DNA from: Siphonodentalium dalli
Lineage: Eukaryota > Mollusca > Scaphopoda > Gadilida > Siphonodentaliidae
DNA length: 64,000 bases
Direction: 5' to 3'
NCBI GenBank assembly: GCA_032622095.1
Contig: CP136062.1
Location: 166,228,090-166,292,089, forward strand
The position numbers were made by a program, and so were the translations under genes. Numbering within the stretch: position 1 is the stretch's first letter; the number at the start of each line of letters is the position of its first letter. The notes under the pieces were generated by a model. The model made no database searches and was not told where the DNA came from. It saw nothing but the letters and a program-made list of their open reading frames with translations. This document shows, piece by piece, positions 43,010 through 56,400 of this stretch.

Positions 43010-45190
43010 CAAGCCATATACAAACCACCACCTGGTATTCAAAACCAACCCGTGAGTATCCCAATCCAATCTAAATATTGTTCCAAAGCATCTAAATTGT
43101 GTCCCGATTCACAAGTTTCCAAAACCACCCAGGTAGTGCCCAAAACTATATGTAACTGGTACCCGACACACATATAGTCCCCGAAATCGTGCACCTGGTG
43201 TTGCCCCAAACTATATGTAACTGGTATCCCAACCCACACATATAGTGCGCGAAATCATGCATCTGGTGCCCCAACCCACCCAATGAGTGTCCCAAACTAC
43301 CCTATGGGTGCATCAATCCACCCGTTCAGTGTCAGAACCTATTCAGCGAATGTTCCAAACCACGGTGGTAGTGGCACAAACTATACCACCGGTGTTTCAA
43401 ACCACAAATGCACCATCCAATGAATGTTCCTGGCCATCTACTTAGTGTTCCAAACCATCCAATGAATATTCCTAACCATCCAATGAGCACAAAACGAGTG
43501 TGGCAAACCATCCAGCGGGTGTCCGAAACCACAGATAGAGTATCATATAGGCATCCAATATGTACCTCACGCCACACAACTAGTGCCCAAGCCACTAAAT
43601 GAGTGTTCCAACCCATCCAGTTGGTGTTCGAAACCTCATATAGAGTATCAAGTAGGCATCCAATATGTACCTCATGCCACACAACTAGTGCCCATGCCAC
43701 TAAATGAGTGTCCCAACCCATCCAGTACTAGTGGGTGTCCGAAACCTCATACAGAGTGTCAAGTAGGCATCCAATATGTACCTCAATACATCATGCCACA
43801 CAACTAGAGCCCAAGCCACACAATGAGTGTCCCAACCCATCCAGTTGGTTTTCGAAACCACATATAGAGTATCAAATAGGCATCCAATATGTACCTCATG
43901 CCACACAATGAGTGTCCCAACCCATCAAGTTGGTGTTCGAAACCACATATAGAGAATCAAATAGGCATCCAATGTGTACCTCATGCCACGCAACTAGTGC
44001 CCAAGCCACACAACGAGTGTCCCAACCCATCAAATAGGTATCAAATAGGCACCTAATCTGTACCTCGTCCCTCAATCCATTTGAGTAGTGTCCCAAAACT
44101 GCCAAATAAGTGACAAAATCGGCGCATTAGTGTCTCAAATCCACCCAAATAGTGTCTCAATTCCATAGCGAGTATTCCAAACCACTCAATTGGTGTCCCA
44201 ACCCACCCAAATGAGTGTCCAAAACCACCCAAAATGAGTGTCCCAAACCATCCAATAGGTGTACCAAACTACCCAAATGAGTGTTCAGAATAATACAACG
44301 ATTGTGTCAAACTATCCAATTGGTGCCCCAAACCACACAATGAGTATCCCAACCCATACAGCGAGTGTCCGAAACCACATATAGCGTATCTAATAGGCAT
44401 CCAATATGTACCTCATGCTACACAACTAGTGTCCCAAGCCATCCGGGTAGTGTCCTATGTCATACAGCAGGTGTCCCAACCACCTAACTGTCGTATCAAT
44501 GCATTCAACTGGTGTCACAAACGGCCAATCAGTGACACAAAACGACCAATCATTATCCCCAAATACACCCAACTGGTGTCCCAAATCCTTCAAATTGGTA
44601 CCCAAGCCATCCAACGGGTGGCACAAACCACCCGGCGGGTGACCCAAACCATAACTAGTATCATAAACCATCCAATGGGTTACCAATCCATCCAACCGGG
44701 GTCACAAACATTTACTAACTGTCATCTCAATGCATTCAAATAATGTATAAGCCCTCCATCGAGTATTTCAGACCACCAATTGAGTGTTCGAAAACCAACC
44801 AATGAGTTTACCAAGCCATGGGACACTCGCTGGGGTGGTTTGATATACGATGTTTTAGACACTCACTTTGGTTAGAGGCAATCGTCATGTGACTTGGGAC
44901 ACTCATTGGATGGTTTGGAATACTCATTTGGGTGGGTTTGGACACGATTTGGATGGCGTGAGACACCAGTTGGGTGGATTTGTGATACGTATTGGGTGGT
45001 CTGGGACACTAGTTGGCTGCTATGGGACGCCAATGCTATGGACTGGTACACTCGTCGGTTTGTTTGGTATACTATTAACCACTATGGTGGTTCGAGACAC
45101 CAATTGCGTGGGTTTTAAGCTCCTTGGGTGGTTTGGGACACCTGTTAATGGGTTTTGACACCGATTAGATGCATTTCGATACTGGTGTCA
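43010..45190. repeat. ~20-bp degenerate minisatellite that reverses orientation
   Basis: Dozens of units like 'gagtgtcccaaaccacccaat' read on + from about 43010 to 44818. From about 44819 to 45190 the complement reads on + ('tgggacactcattggatgg'). A larger ~140-bp block ('caccaatatgtacctcatgccac') is also repeated in the middle. Long frames are by-products of the period. Confidence 0.85.
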
Positions 45191-45740
45191 ATGGTTGCTA
45201 TGGGCACTCATCTGCTGGCATATGTGAATATTGGCTACACATTATATACGATATGGGAAGATTTGGTTCGAAATCTATGAGAATATTTAAATTTTTGACT
45301 TTCGACCGCCATTTTCGCCGCCATTTTGGGACACCGAAGGACAAATTCTCGATATATATATAATTATTATCGGATATGGATCGGGTGACAGACTCGAACA
45401 TAAGGTCACCGATGGGGAGAAGAAAATAAAAACCGGAGGGCATATTGGCGTGGTGGACTGGTACAACTGGACATCGTTTACGTGGTGCAACTACCTGAAA
45501 ACAATTTGGTGAACTTTAGCGAAAATTGCACAATTTTACAAATTTCAGTCGCCATTTTGTTCATATTTTGGAAAGTGATGGGCTCATTTCTGCTACAATT
45601 GGAACTATAGTCGTTAATATCTAGTATCTAATTAGTTCAGTCACACTGGGGTGTTCGTTTTCGGTTATTCTGGGCATTAAAATAATAATTAATTTGTTTA
45701 CGTAATCTAGCGTCTTTCGAATCTGAGGGACACTAAAGGT
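45191..45740. other. No gene recognised
   Basis: Contains 'gaccgccattttcgccgccattttgggacacc', related in style to the flanking ATGGC-rich repeats. Confidence 0.5.
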
Positions 45741-45749
45741 CGCCGCCAA

Positions 45750-48060
45750 ATCATCGTGATATGGCTCACCCTACAGGCCACTTCCCTCATCTGACCATAA
45801 CCAAACTGCATATGGATCTTCGGGGTGACCCCTAGATGAATTTCCGAAATTCGTTAAAAAACATGGCCGCCAGTATCCAGTTTGGATTTCAAATTTAGGA
45901 TCACCTCTAGATGGGAGTTATTGAATTTTAGCGATTTTCGATGAAAAACATGAATTTTAGTCTGCGTGACTAAATCATTTGGCAAACCATACAGACCATA
46001 TTCCTCATATAATCGCCACCAAACTTCATATAGAACTTCGGGATGACCTCTAGATGGGAGTCATCGATTATTTCCGAAATTCGTTATAAACATGGCCGCC
46101 AGCAGCCACCTTGGCGTTTACTCTTTGCATGAACAAATCCTTTGGCACACCATACAGGCCACATCCTTCACCCGATCGTCATCAAACTTCATACGGATAT
46201 TCGGGATGACCTCTATCGATTATTTCTGAAATTCGACAAAAAACATGGCCACCAGCAGCCATCTTGGATTTCAAATTTGAATCCGTCGGCACACCCTGCA
46301 GCCCGCATATATATAAGCAATGTTTTGGAAATGTACAGACATGATTGGGATCACCTTTAGATGAGAGCTATCGAATTTGAACGATTTTCGATTTAAAACA
46401 TGGCCGGCAGCCATCTTGTATTTCACTCTGCACGACTAAATCCTTTGGCACACACTACAGACAACACCCCTCGTCCGACCATATGCATATTCAGGGTGAC
46501 CTCTAGATAGGAGCCAACGATGTTTTTCCGAAATTCGTTAAAAAACATGGCTGCCAGTGGCCATCGTGGATTTTACTCTTTGCATGACTAAATCCTTCGG
46601 CACAACCAACAGGCCAGATCCCTCATCCGATCGTCACCAAACTGCATAAGGATCTTCAGTGTGACCTTTAGAAGCCAATGATATATTCCGAATTTCGTTA
46701 AAATACATGGTCTCCAGCGGTCATCTTGGATTTTAATCTTTAAATCTTCGAAATTTGTTTTAAAAAACATGGGCACCTGGAGCCATCTTGGATTTCACAT
46801 TTGAATCCATCGGTACACCCTGCAGCCCACATTTAGTGGATAAATGTTTGAAATGAAATTAATTTCATTTACACAATACAATCCATTTACTGAAACTTTA
46901 TGACTTTACTTCTTTATCATTATATTGACTACTCATGATACAATTATTAACGCCTCCCCAAGTTGAGCTACAGTGTCATTGACACTTTCATTTTTTTCTT
47001 TCGAATTATGTTTAAAAACATGGCCGCCAGCGGTCATATTGGATTTCACATTTGAATCAATCAGCACGCCATGCAGCCCACAATTATTAGCGAAATGTTT
47101 CGAAAATTTACAGATATGTTTGGGATCACCTCTGGATTGGAATCTATTGAATTTGAACGATTTTCGATGAAAATATAGCCGCTGGCACCATCTTGGATGT
47201 TGCTCTTTGCACCACTAAATCCTTTGACACAACCTACAGGCCACATGCCTCATCCGATCGTCACCATACTTCATATAGATCTTCAGGGTGACCTCTAGCT
47301 AGATGGAACCTTACCATTTTTTTTCTTCGAATTATGTTAAAAACATGGCCATATTGGATTTCACATTTGAGTCCACCAGCACACCGTGCAGGCTTCATTT
47401 GGCTAATAAAATTTTCATTTGGCTAAAGTTTTTTTCGGTCCAGCGCGAACACTGCATGCAGCCCACAAATATTGGCGAAATGTTTTGAAAATGTACATAC
47501 ATGTCTGGGATCATCTGTAGATGGGAGTTATTGAATTTGAACTATTTTCGATGAAAATATGGCTACTGGCAGCCATCTTCGATTTTATTCTTTGCATCGA
47601 TCACTAACTCATTTGGCACACCCTACATGCCACATCCCTCATCCGATCGTCACCATAATTCATATGGATCTTCGGGTTGACCTCTAGATGGGAGCTTACC
47701 ATTTTGTTCCGAATTGCGTTTAAAAACATGACTGCCAGCAGCCATTTGGATTTTACAATTTGTATGACTAAACCCTTTTGCAGACACTACAGGTCACATC
47801 TCGCATTCGATCGTTACCAAGCTTCGTATGAATATTCAGGGTGACCTCTAGGTGGGATATTACCAATTCATCCGAGTTCTGTTAAAAACATGGCCACCAG
47901 CGGCTGTATTGGATTTCACATTTGAATTCATCGGCACACCATGCAGCCCACAATTATTAGCAAAATGTTTAGACAATTTACAGACATGTTTGGGATCACT
48001 TCTAGATGGGACTATTGAATTTGAACGATTTTCGATGAGAATATAGCCACTGGCAGCCAT
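45750..48060 (+). repeat. ~250-bp degenerate tandem array with 'AACATGGCCGCCAG' motifs
   Basis: About eight imperfect copies. Each has 'aaaaacatggccgccagcag', 'ccatcttggatttcac', 'ggcacaccctgcagcccaca' and 'gggatcacctctagatggga'. Diverged; non-coding. Confidence 0.75.
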
Positions 48061-48061
48061 C

Positions 48062-48809
48062 TTGGATTTTGCCCTTTGCATCACTAAATCCATTGACAGT
48101 ATAGCAGTCATGTAGTACGCGTTTATCGGATTGTTATTCCGGAAGTGAATAATATGAATCTTTTCAGAATTAAACCTCACTTCCCAATCGTTCGACCATT
48201 TACAAGCTTTGTCGACGGATGCTTGTAAATCAATTTGATCGGGCGAACCATATATTTTCGTGTCGTCGGCAAAATATTTACAGTCACATTCAATGTTTTC
48301 AGATAGATCATTGATATATAGGAGAAAAAGTATATATTGGTCCGAGCATATTCCCTTGAGGAACACCACTTTTAACCTCCACGAATGACGAAGCTTCACC
48401 CTGAACGACCACACATTGATAACGCTCTATTAAGAAGTTGTGGATCCATTTTAGAAGTCCACCAGAAATTCCATACATCGAGGTTTATGTTCCAACCGGA
48501 AGTGAGGCACCGAATCGAACGCTTTGCGAAAGTCCAAGTAAATTGAATCAAAGGGGTTCGTTAGAGTCCATATTTCGGGTGACATCTTCAAGATATTCTA
48601 ACATTTTGTGTATGACAGTTCCTTTTGGATCGGAAACCGTGGTGTTGCTCGCTGAATAGATTGTAATCATCCATGCGTTTTACTATTGCGTCTGTAATAA
48701 AAGACTCGATAATTTTACACAGAACCGAAGTTAAACTGGTAGGTCTGTAATTTCCAAGGTTTGTTTTATTGCCTTCTTGAATAACGGTGTTATATTTGTG
48801 GTTTTCCAA
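48062..48809 (-). pseudogene. LINE reverse transcriptase fragment
   Basis: Minus-strand homology in two frames. First TNLGNYRPTSLTSVLCKIIE (fingers, 48588-48809), then after a frameshift FLLYINDLSENI and YFADDTKIYG (catalytic FADD motif, from 48414). The segment between them decodes only with further shifts. It continues into the ATGGC-rich array, suggesting insertion into that repeat or a shared 3' end. Inactive. Confidence 0.75.
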
Positions 48810-49099
48810 ATTTTAGGTAGTGTTCCTTCAGATATAGACATGTTTAATAAATGGCAGAGAGAGATGGCAAGTTCGTGGGAACATTCTTTCAGTATTCTAT
48901 TGTTGGTTTAGATTATTAGTTTTCAAGTTCGAATAGACTATTAAAGCATGGGTGTTCGGAAGTTGCATGTATATAGCCAGCTCCAGACTACCGGTACTGG
49001 GTTGGAGTAGGTGGCAAATGGAACCATTGAAAACATTCCAGAACCTATGTATACATGTATATAGACACTAGCCCATTTTAACCCTTTGAACCACACATT
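48810..49099. other. No gene recognised
   Basis: AT-rich, unstructured; may contain more LINE sequence too decayed to recognise. Confidence 0.4.
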
Positions 49100-50040
49100 A
49101 TTAAATAAAAGTAGTATACAACTTGATATCATTTAAATTGTTATTTTATGAGATTCTCGTTTCTGTTTAGCCTTTCGATTCGACAGCATACACAATCCTC
49201 CTCGGTTAGAATTACCATGTATTTGTTCGAGTGGCTGAAAGCTGAAATGGAATCTTACATCATGGTCTAGTAAATTGAAATACTTTGCAACACAAAAATC
49301 ATTATCCAATCGAATATCTGAGAGATGGTTGGTCACATATTGTACACGGCATTTTTTGTTCATGGGATCAGTAATAAAGGGCGTTTCTTATCAACGTAGG
49401 AAAATTGGTACAGATGGATCAGATATTGCTAATTGTCTATCAGTTGAAGTTTGGAATTGTCTCTCACACAATTAAGAAGTATTTGCACCCGTCTGTTTCG
49501 TGTCTGACTCAAAGAAGATACAATATCTGATAAGGAAAAATCCCTGCCACTCCACCACCATCGAGGGCTTCTCGAACGTCACGCAGTTTGTCACTAATGT
49601 CAATCACTATCTCATTTAAATTGTCTGTCAAATCTGTTAATTATTTTGCCTTCCAATTGTTTTTTAACATATTATTTTTGTTAAGGCTTTAACAATTGTT
49701 ATTCGTCCAACATTTCGGAACTGTTGAATTTTGCTTGCTGGTGTTGAAAACTTGTACGATCCCAGTGCAGATAAAGCGTCCAATCATGCAGAATAGGCAC
49801 TTCATTTGAATTAGATTTCCTTAACTTATTTGGGATTTAACGTAATAAATCGCACAACTTATTTAAAACAAAAATATATATATATAACTAAGAATCCGAC
49901 TGACTTCCCCAAGCCCATATAAAGACTGAGGGGAGCTAAAGGAAGTCAATACAGCTCAGTATTGTGTAATTAACAAAGAGCCAGAGTGTAAGCCGTAGAG
50001 TGTGGTAGTTAATTAACACCTTGATTAACGCCTTATAGTG
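49100..50040 (+). repeat. Segment duplicated, inverted, at 59910-62110
   Basis: 'gttggtcacatattgtacac' pairs with 62013-62032. 'ttaaggctttaacaattgtt' pairs with 61576-61600. 'gttaattaacaccttgattaacgcc' pairs with 59918-59945. The other copy is longer because of an insertion. Confidence 0.75.
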
Positions 50041-51030
50041 CTATCCCAGATAGCATGACATGGTTGGGCCAGCCAACGTTGGCCCAACGTAATTTTGCTC
50101 ATTGGGTCAACGTTGGGCCAACGTTGGACGACATATACAGATCGTTGGCCCACCGTTGGGCCAGCGTTGATAACCGGACCACATGGTTGGCATAACGTTG
50201 GCCCAATGTTGGAAACTAAACCCATTTGTTGGCATAACGTTGACTCATACTAAATTGGTTGGCATAACGTTGGGAGTTGCTATTATTTTTATGGCATCCA
50301 TTAATCCGTTCATACTTCAGTTACCACCGTCAGCCACCATGTCACTATCTGAGGTAAGTTTGTGAGAAACTACTACATGCATGTCGGTAAAGTAAGTATT
50401 CTCCGCTGTAACTTATAGGTACGCAATGGATACATTCAGAACATTGTGATTCGGAGAAAAATATTAGGAAAATAATTAAGTAATTTTACACAAAGTAGTT
50501 TCTCACAAACGTAAACTTACCTCGGATAGCGACACTATGACTGAACAAACAAATCCTTGAATTCCAAATTAAAGAAACTGAATCCTTTATTTGCTAAAGA
50601 TCAATACCAGCAGCAAAACTGGGCGAGAACCAGAACAAAACGCGCCACAAGAAAACAGACGCCTGATCCGTTGTGCACGCGCGTACAGTTTGACGTCAAA
50701 GCTTTCTATGTCATTTACGTTGGCATTACAACGTTGAGCCAACGATTCTGTGCCAACGATATACCAACCGACAAAATCCAACGTATTTTATGGCATATCG
50801 TTGCATATTTTGCGTCAGCAATGATTGTACATGACATTGTGTTTACGAAACATAAAGTATCGGCATATGATTTCTATGATCTGCATATCGTGTCCGTTGA
50901 TCAGATGTATCACATGTACGCTTTATGTAATTGGACTGCCATGAAGCTGTTAGCGTTGGCCCAACATTGGACCAACGTTATAATTCCAACTGTTGCATGG
51001 GAGGAATACCTTGGGGTCAACCAATAGTCT
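50041..51030. mobile_element. Element with 'ACGTTGGCCCAACGTTGG' micro-palindromes, copy 1
   Basis: Begins 'tcccagatagcatgac', as does 62346. Both edges are made of 'gttggcccaacgttgg'-like palindromes with 'ttggaattataacgttgg' units. The middle holds a foldback and unrelated AT-rich sequence with a 156-codon frame of no recognisable family. Confidence 0.65.
50341..50533. repeat. 193-bp foldback
   Basis: 'gtcactatctgaggtaagttt' and 'gtgagaaactact' pair with 'agtagtttctcac' and 'aaacttacctcggatagcgac'. It sits inside 50041-51030. Confidence 0.8.
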
Positions 51031-52470
51031 AGGCTGTACTGGGGTGGGGGGGGGGGGGCCGTCGCACATCGGGGGAATTTATGCGACCATCATTTTCTTA
51101 TGGGAAAATTACTCTAGTAATTCAGAGGGCGCCGAGCCGAGATAGGTGACAAAATATAGCTTTTCACTATGTTTCATATATACCCTACCTAAAAAATGAC
51201 ATATTTTCAGAGGTTAACAAGCATTAGCCAACTGCATGGTTAACAGGGCATCAACATCGGAAAGATTGTAAACATATTTGCAAATTATGGAACGAATATA
51301 GACACTTAATCAGATTCAACATCGTGTTCCTGCTTTCGTTCTGATTTCGTGACGTCATGGTAAAATATGTAGCGTGACGCGTCAAAAATTTATGGCGATT
51401 CAGACAAAGTGTTGTGCGTCAACTCTGTGCAAATATAGCATATCTGTCGAATTCTTCCAAGTTATATATTTTTGGAAATGGAAGGGTACCCCCTATATAA
51501 TGATGTTCCTACTTACATTATATCTCTCCAAGTATTGACATAATAGACAAAAACTTAAACCTCCCCCCAATTTCACAAATAACCACATATATGTGTCCAT
51601 GCAGTTTGTGTCCACCAAATAAATTGACAATGCACAGTTTAAATTACCTTGTCATATGGTGTAGAATCGTACGGGGACAGTGATAATGTAAAACATCGTT
51701 CAAATCCTAGATTAGGAAGGTAATAAAATCCAAGATGGCCGCCAATTTTTATATTGACACTCTATAGACCAGATGTATGCTAACCGGACTAGATCATCGC
51801 GAGTGCTTTTTGTAATATGGCATTGTCTTGTATGGAGTCTGTATCTTAATACGTATAAGGCAACTGGCGACGTAAAACCGATGATGGAGACCAAAATGGC
51901 CGCCAAAATAAACAGAACTGTTCCGATAAAACGACCAACTTCTGAGTTGCAATAAAATCACATGGTATGACTGTTGTAGCTTATTTGTTCGTACATATAT
52001 GTCATTGTGTCCAACGTGATCCGTATCTGAAGAAACTATGGGCATTAAGATAGTAACTGTTTATTAATTTCTCGAAATAACGACATCATATAATGTCAAA
52101 TTGCCTAAATAGGACCGAATTTCAACCTGACATCCAATCATTTGGTGGTATATATGTCAATGTTCTGCTACACGATGCTACAACTGCAAACATCCACATT
52201 AGTATAGCAATAATGGAAGCCACAATGGCGATTAAAATATGCCTATGCACTAATAGTTATATATTCAATTATCAATAAATAAAGGAGTTTTTCCATGCTA
52301 GTAGAAAATAATAGCACATTAGACCCGCAATCGCAAACCGTCTGGAGATAACGGACCTACCAATAATTGCGGATATTTTGTTTATACGAAAAGGTTGGGC
52401 AACATTGTTCACATTACCCCGCTAATGTTGTCAATTGCTTACCATGGTAGTTTGTTTCTACGTTCAAAGA
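51031..52470 (+). repeat. Segment duplicated in direct orientation at 62660-64000
   Basis: From 'tagtctaggctgt' through 'cgtcgcacatcgggggaat' and 'cgtgacgtcatggtaaaat' to 'cccattagacccgc'-like sequence. The offset is about 11640 bp, falling to 11630. Non-coding, with several 'aagatggccgcc' motifs. Confidence 0.85.
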
Positions 52471-52808
52471 AGCGATGTTCCAATGTAATAACGGACAATA
52501 ATCACCAGCAATTTAGACCGAACTAAAACTGTTTTCTCTACATTTCCTCGGGATGCCACCCCGCACGGAAATGGGTGTTTGCATAAGCAGTTCTAATTCG
52601 TATTTGTTTAGTACTTCTCAACTCTGAAGATTTAGATAACAATAAACGGTGCATATTCGTTGCAAATACTCATTTTATGAACTATTCGCTGTTGCAACCG
52701 ATAGTTTAAATCAATTTCCCACCAACGTATACTATAGTCATGGGTGTCTCAGCAGTGGTTGACGAGTTAATTCACAGGTTTATGTCCTCACTTCCATATC
52801 ATTTTATT
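52471..52808. other. No gene recognised
   Basis: AT-rich sequence between the duplicated segment and a possible coding relic. Confidence 0.5.
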
Positions 52809-53045
52809 TCACACCTGCAGTTCAGGTTTCACGTCGCTGTCGCAATATATTAATACATCTATTGAGCGTTTTGTTATGGTGTTCATCCATTTCGTCAAGA
52901 GACGAAGAAATGATAAGTTTCTGCCATATTTCATATTGGATATGGCCTGTCCATTCGTAGACAATTTCGTTAGACATTTAACCACCGATAACATGACTTC
53001 ATCATGCTGGTACTTATCAGCAATAGGTAACATACATCTAACGGA
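52809..53045 (-). pseudogene. Possible BTB-domain-like fragment
   Basis: A 74-codon frame starting MLPIADKYQHDEVMLSVVKC, which resembles the hinge where BTB domains end (LADKYQ...). It is closed by TGA and an AATAAA-like signal. Nothing upstream completes a BTB fold. Weak; could be chance. Confidence 0.25.
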
Positions 53046-53494
53046 TCTACACAGCCGGGTGACACGATTAAGTTGATGTTCGGATCTTATATGAACCTAA
53101 TTTAATCATTAGCTGTCAACTCGGGAAACACTGTAAAACAGTTGGTTGGCACATGTGCGTGGGCATTTCTGCCAAGTACTATGAGCCGAGAAGTTGCGAT
53201 TCATGCGCGGGCTGAAATTGTTAATCCACTGTGACAGTATTGTTGGATTCAATTGACCTGACCAATCATATGATGCAATCAAATTACTCTTCATCTGGAT
53301 ACGTGATTGTTCCCAACACGTAATTGTTATCATAAGTAAGGCATGGGTATATATAATTGAAAAATGGACGAATTTTATTAATATTGGGACTAAATTCAAA
53401 TTATAAGAAATATTTCTGTTTTCGATTTAATAAGGTGGTGAGTTAGAATCGACTATTTTGAAGACAAATTAACTTTAATCGCATAACCTTAGTC

Positions 53495-56400
53495 GAGACT
53501 AGTAGTGTGGTCGTGGTACGCAAAAAAAGGGGTTGACCCAGAAGAAATTGGTAAAGAAGCGATCTCGGTGTCATTCGACGCGGGACAATCTCTGCTACAA
53601 CATATCCAAAATCCGCTAAAATCCGCTTTGGGCAAAATCCAGGATCCAAGATGGCGTCCAACATGGCCGCCTTTAGTCAAAGGAGATTCTGACTGAGATT
53701 AATTCGACATAATGAGAACAAATGTTGCCATATTTATACAAATGTAAACATTTTTGCGAAGGTAAAGTATTATGCCACATATCTATAGAAAAAATGGAAG
53801 CCCTCGCCCCAGATGGCTGCCAAAATGGCGGCCTAAACTCGAAAATTTGAAGTTTTTGCCTAATATCTTAAAGATCAATTCCTGTTGTTTGATAATGGTT
53901 CAGACTGGCGACATTGATTAGTCATATTCATGTTAATTCAGCATTGGAGCAATGAAAGATACCATAAATGGGGTCCCAGACTCATCTACACCCTCAAAAA
54001 TTTGATTTTACAGAACGTGGTATAAAATTCCACAAAAATCGCCATTGGGATTCCAGTCATATATCAACAAGAAATGGACAGAACAGTCAGAACTGTACAA
54101 TCTAAGTTGGGCATACCATTATCTATAATACACCAATTCAATGAAACCCAAATTGGCGCTTTGTCTTAAAATGGCTGCCAAAATGGCGGTCAAAATATGG
54201 AACATGGCATATATTTAGAATGGTCGTCAGAGGGTTAGACCCAGAAGGAATTGGTAAAGAAGCGATTTTGTTGTCATTCGACGCGGGAGAATCTCGTGTA
54301 TAACATATCCAAAATCCGCTAAAATTCGCTTTGGGAAAAATACAGAATTCAAGATGGCGTCCAACATGGTCGCCAATAATAATGAAAATGGCAAATATGT
54401 AGTTATTCACGAAAACCCATTCGACAAAACGCCAATTCGGCACCAATACACATCATTGATTGAAATCAATTTTTGTGTGGGTATGAGTAGGCAATCACGA
54501 TTCAAAATGCTAAGATGGCTACCAAAATGGCACGGAAAAGTGTCGAAATTTAAGTTCTGCTCAGAGGAAACCCGAAACAACACTTCGGTTGTGAGATAAC
54601 GATGACAGACCTATTAAACATGTTGCCAATAATATACTACCACAATCAGTTCAGCCCGTAATGTTCCAACTAAGCAGTATCTACTGCAGGATCCAACACG
54701 ATGTCCACTTATTACGAGGGACTATCTGGAAATTAATTAAAAAGAAATTAAATTGCTACGAATCTGGATTATTTGAAAACACAGTGTCATTATTTCTACT
54801 TATAACGACTATTCGGAACATCAAATATAGTCCGGAAGCATCAGGCTATAATGGGTTTTCCAGTGATGGCGAAAGTGAAAAGGACAGGAGGGAAAAGCGA
54901 ATAATCTGGGGTGTTCTTAATTGGTGGGCAAGTTGGTTATCGGAGCTGGGGAGTTTCAAAGTAAAATTATTTTCTTCAATATCAAGAGGAAAAATGAAAA
55001 TTCGCACGTACATTGTACACCCTTCACACTCCATGTGACAATTCCGTGTCATGCGATTGTAGGTATATACATGTGGATAGAAACATTCTAGTAAATATAT
55101 AGACGCACCGATATCTTCTACACATTTAGTGAATTTCATCAATGATATGTAGGCACAATGTGCGCCACGGCTGGATCTGACCCGTATGCGTAAAGGTATC
55201 AACCATTTAGCTTGATGAACTGGTATTTCAAGGTTGTCATTGGATAGAAATGCCACATGCACATGGTGATTAACAACATGTTTGTCTAAGAAATGTGAAC
55301 AATGAACATGTTATTTTCCGGATGCTAGACAATCAAGCTGCCACATAAGGCGTCCATCCATGCTCATCAGAGCACGAAATATGTGCAAATTAATTACACG
55401 AAAACTATTTCATGCGGACGACGAACTCTAGACCTACACCCAACGTCATTTCCTATTAACTTTTATTGTTTGTACGGACGGTTTAGAGGTTTGAAAATCC
55501 CGCTTGTCCAAGAAAACCTCCACATACTTACGGAGTCGATGTGTAAACAATGTATGGGGATAGTTTCTTCATACATATATGTATTTGGCACACGTATTTT
55601 CTAGAACATAAGAAATCACCATTTACCGGAGAGTTGATATCTGGGAAGAGATCAGAGTAAAACTACTTTTCTTACATGTCGAAATGGGGAATCCATGGGC
55701 TACATTTAGTTCCAGCTTGAAACTTGAAAATGATGGCCGAGCCCGAATAGTTAATATTTCGTTAATGTTTTCTGTTTACTCCCTCGTTTTCTTTTAAAAA
55801 GCAATAGCTTGTTTGGAGATATGACATTTTGCGTATGCCAGCGACGATTCGTTTCCGTGCTATAATGAAGTTGTGCTAATAAATGCAGATTAAGCTAAAT
55901 ATGGTGGCAATCGCATGTGTCTATGAACTAAAAAGTGCCTATTCTACACTATGAAAATTCACCCATGTGCATCATCATACAGAAATGTGTGGAACAATCA
56001 CAAAATTTAAATCACCAAATGATCACGTGACTAACATGGAGATACTACCATATAGCACACATTTTAGAATTCACAAACACAAAACAGATGTCACGTGGAC
56101 AACCTGAAGCGTCCGATTGGCTGCTGTTGGACATACGACCTCATAGCACGAATAGTTGTAAATATCGCTGGATATACGACATTTGCTTCACTGGTTTGTG
56201 CGAATATTTGTCATCCAAATGCAAAGACAGTTTGGCCCATCGGATTGGATTTTTTCTCACGATTCGAATGGTATCAAATACTCATTTCCCGCCATAATGG
56301 AGTTAAGACATTATAGCACTGATGCGTCGAGATTTTGTCAACCCGCGGGAAGCCACCAAAAGATTGAAAATAAATAGTTTTGAGCCACATACATGTATAT

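Noticed and set aside
43332-45158. Frames up to 129 codons rich in Trp/His/Gly in the 43-45 kb array
   Set aside because: Products of the ~20-bp tandem unit, present on both strands.
50557-51027. 156-codon frame inside the 50-kb element
   Set aside because: No recognisable motif; it runs into the micro-palindrome repeats and is absent from the shorter copy at 62346.
54661-55262. 125- and 138-codon opposing frames inside the 4.1-kb element
   Set aside because: They overlap on opposite strands and neither shows a transposase or other domain.
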